A stretch of DNA of 64,000 nt from Facklamia lactis (lineage in GTDB: Bacteria; Bacillota; Bacilli; Lactobacillales; Aerococcaceae). The notes under the pieces are model-generated. The model saw only the letters and a program-made list of their open reading frames with translations. It did no database searches and was not told the DNA's origin. Shown here one piece after another: positions 63,186-64,000 of the stretch; position 1 is the first letter of the stretch; each line of letters begins with the position of its first letter. The stretch is from NCBI RefSeq assembly GCF_015863205.1, contig NZ_JACBXQ010000002.1:62001-126000 (forward strand), read 5' to 3'. Position numbers and translations under genes: made by a program.

Positions 63186-63704
63186 CTCACTATTTTTTTG
63201 AATCAACATTTCAAGATCGCTGCCAAATTTTACAATTTCATTTAATTTAGGATTATGCAATAAAGCGTTTAAACGCTTTAACACTGCATTACGTGTAATG
63301 ATCCCAATAAATTCTTTATTTTCTAAGTCATTCACTACACAGACAAAATTATTGTCCAATAATTTATAGATGATTGAATCTATCTCTTCATCTTGAGTAA
63401 TAAATTCTGGTTTTCTTAATTCAATTTGGTCAATTGTCTTTCCTTCTAAGTTATCCATATCCATATCTTCCAAAGTCATTGCTTCCTGAATGATCATTGT
63501 TATATTTAATAAACCAACCATCTGTCCTGTTTTTTTCAAAACAGGAATCATCGCATAATTAACGGAAGTTAAAACGAGTAAACCATGCATCAAACTATTA
63601 AAGTCATATAAATAGGCTACATCTTTCTCGGGAATAATCAAGCTCTGAATATCATCAACAATCATATGTCGAAGTTTAGGGTTGATCAATGTTTTCATCT
63701 CCAT
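63171..63704 (-). CDS. cbpB: CBS-domain protein (CbpB/YkuL-like)
   Basis: 177-residue protein with a CBS pair: first domain about 12–75 (YDFNSLMHGLLVLTSVNYAMIPVLKKTGQMVGLLN) and second about 110–160 (FVCVVNDLENKEFIGIITRNAVL). YkuL/CbpB proteins bind c-di-AMP and signal to Rel; both a PgpH-type hydrolase and Rel are in the window. It overlaps the phosphoesterase gene by 29 nt; the start is uncertain (ATG at 63702–63704 or 63696–63698). Confidence 0.75.
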   Translation of the reverse strand: MEMKTLINPKLRHMIVDDIQSLIIPEKDVAYLYDFNSLMHGLLVLTSVNYAMIPVLKKTGQMVGLLNITMIIQEAMTLEDMDMDNLEGKTIDQIELRKPEFITQDEEIDSIIYKLLDNNFVCVVNDLENKEFIGIITRNAVLKRLNALLHNPKLNEIVKFGSDLEMLIQKNSEEFHY

Positions 63705-64000
63705 CTAAAGTAAAATATTGAGACAATTCCTGTATATAGTTTCCATCCTGATTATAATAATCTACTCGATATGAATTCTCATTTATCACAACTATCGCAA
63801 ACGTTCTCCCAGAATACTCGCCCCTAGATTGCGATAAAGAGCCTGGGTTAACCATTAAGATACGATCTTTATATTCAGCGTAAAGGCGATGTGTATGCCC
63901 ATGAAAAAGAAAGGAGGCTTGATTATCTTTGGCTAATTCATACAAACCTAAGTTACTTCGATTAACATTTTGAATATGTCCATGAGTCAGAATAACTTTT
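63676..64000 (-). CDS. YfcE-family metallophosphoesterase (partial, 5' end outside window)
   Basis: C-terminal part of a small calcineurin-like phosphoesterase. Visible: VILTHGH, then FLFHGHTHR, NPGSLSQSRGEYSGRT, all of the YfcE/MJ0936 family. About 108 residues are seen of a usual ~170–180; the N-terminal metal motifs are beyond the edge. It precedes and overlaps the CBS gene. Confidence 0.9.
   Translation of the reverse strand, partial: KVILTHGHIQNVNRSNLGLYELAKDNQASFLFHGHTHRLYAEYKDRILMVNPGSLSQSRGEYSGRTFAIVVINENSYRVDYYNQDGNYIQELSQYFTLDGDENIDQP

Noticed and set aside
1-64000. Search for CRISPR arrays, IS elements, prophage genes and tRNAs
   Set aside because: No regularly spaced repeats, transposase or integrase-like proteins, phage genes or cloverleaf-like sequences were seen; three tRNA-related signals turned out to be T-box leaders.

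Overview
The window is A+T-rich DNA from a low-GC Gram-positive bacterium, most likely a member of the Lactobacillales. Supporting signs are the conserved block phoH–pgpH–ybeY–dgkA–era–recO–glyQ, the prmA–rsmE–rel–dtd and hisS–aspS arrangements, gpsB next to a type B RNase P RNA, ccpA, and three T-box leaders. An Aerococcaceae-like genus (Facklamia/Globicatella type) is my best guess, but this is inference only. I saw no insertion sequence, prophage, CRISPR array or tRNA gene. Almost everything up to about 50 kb is on the minus strand.

Layout. 1–9.4 kb: housekeeping genes (glyQ partial, with promoter and T-box; recO, era, dgkA, ybeY, the c-di-AMP hydrolase-type pgpH, phoH, rpsU, a Fur-family regulator, the PPDK regulatory protein). 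9.4–19.6 kb: a corrinoid uptake, salvage and adenosylation cluster (ABC importer; cobU, cbiB, pduX-type kinase, an ECF S component, cobC, cobS, a short CblS-like protein, pduO-type adenosyltransferase), with an internal cobalamin riboswitch. 19.6–29.9 kb: a complete adenosylcobalamin-dependent ornithine fermentation pathway (orr, oraS/oraE, ord, ortA/ortB, a GlmL/MutL-like accessory protein) with two transporters. 30.1–39.2 kb: an arginine deiminase cluster (arcA, arcB, YfcC-type carrier, M20 dipeptidase, arcC), a T-box-controlled argS and an ArcR-like Crp/Fnr regulator. 39.4–64 kb: aspS/hisS, a cell-wall amidase, dtd, rel, deoC, rsmE, prmA, gpsB, rnpB, an RlmL-type methyltransferase, lipid kinase, folT under a THF riboswitch, trhO, a class A PBP, ccpA, and stress/CBS-domain genes.

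How the parts fit. The central ~30 kb reads as one metabolic island. Arginine is deiminated to citrulline and split to ornithine and carbamoyl phosphate (ATP). Ornithine, normally exported as waste, can here be racemised, rearranged by the B12 enzyme OraSE, oxidised by Ord and cleaved by OrtAB to acetyl-CoA and alanine. The neighbouring cobalamin genes supply AdoCbl by salvage rather than de novo synthesis. Regulation visible in the DNA agrees with this: a perfect TGTGA-N6-TCACA site and a cre-like site upstream of arcA, a good cre upstream of the ornithine operon, and a B12 riboswitch upstream of the salvage and uptake genes. ccpA itself is in the window with a cre-like site at its own promoter.

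Start sites were re-chosen from ribosome binding sites where the longest reading frame was implausible; this is stated in each entry. All functional calls come from reading the sequence and from family knowledge; no database search was run.
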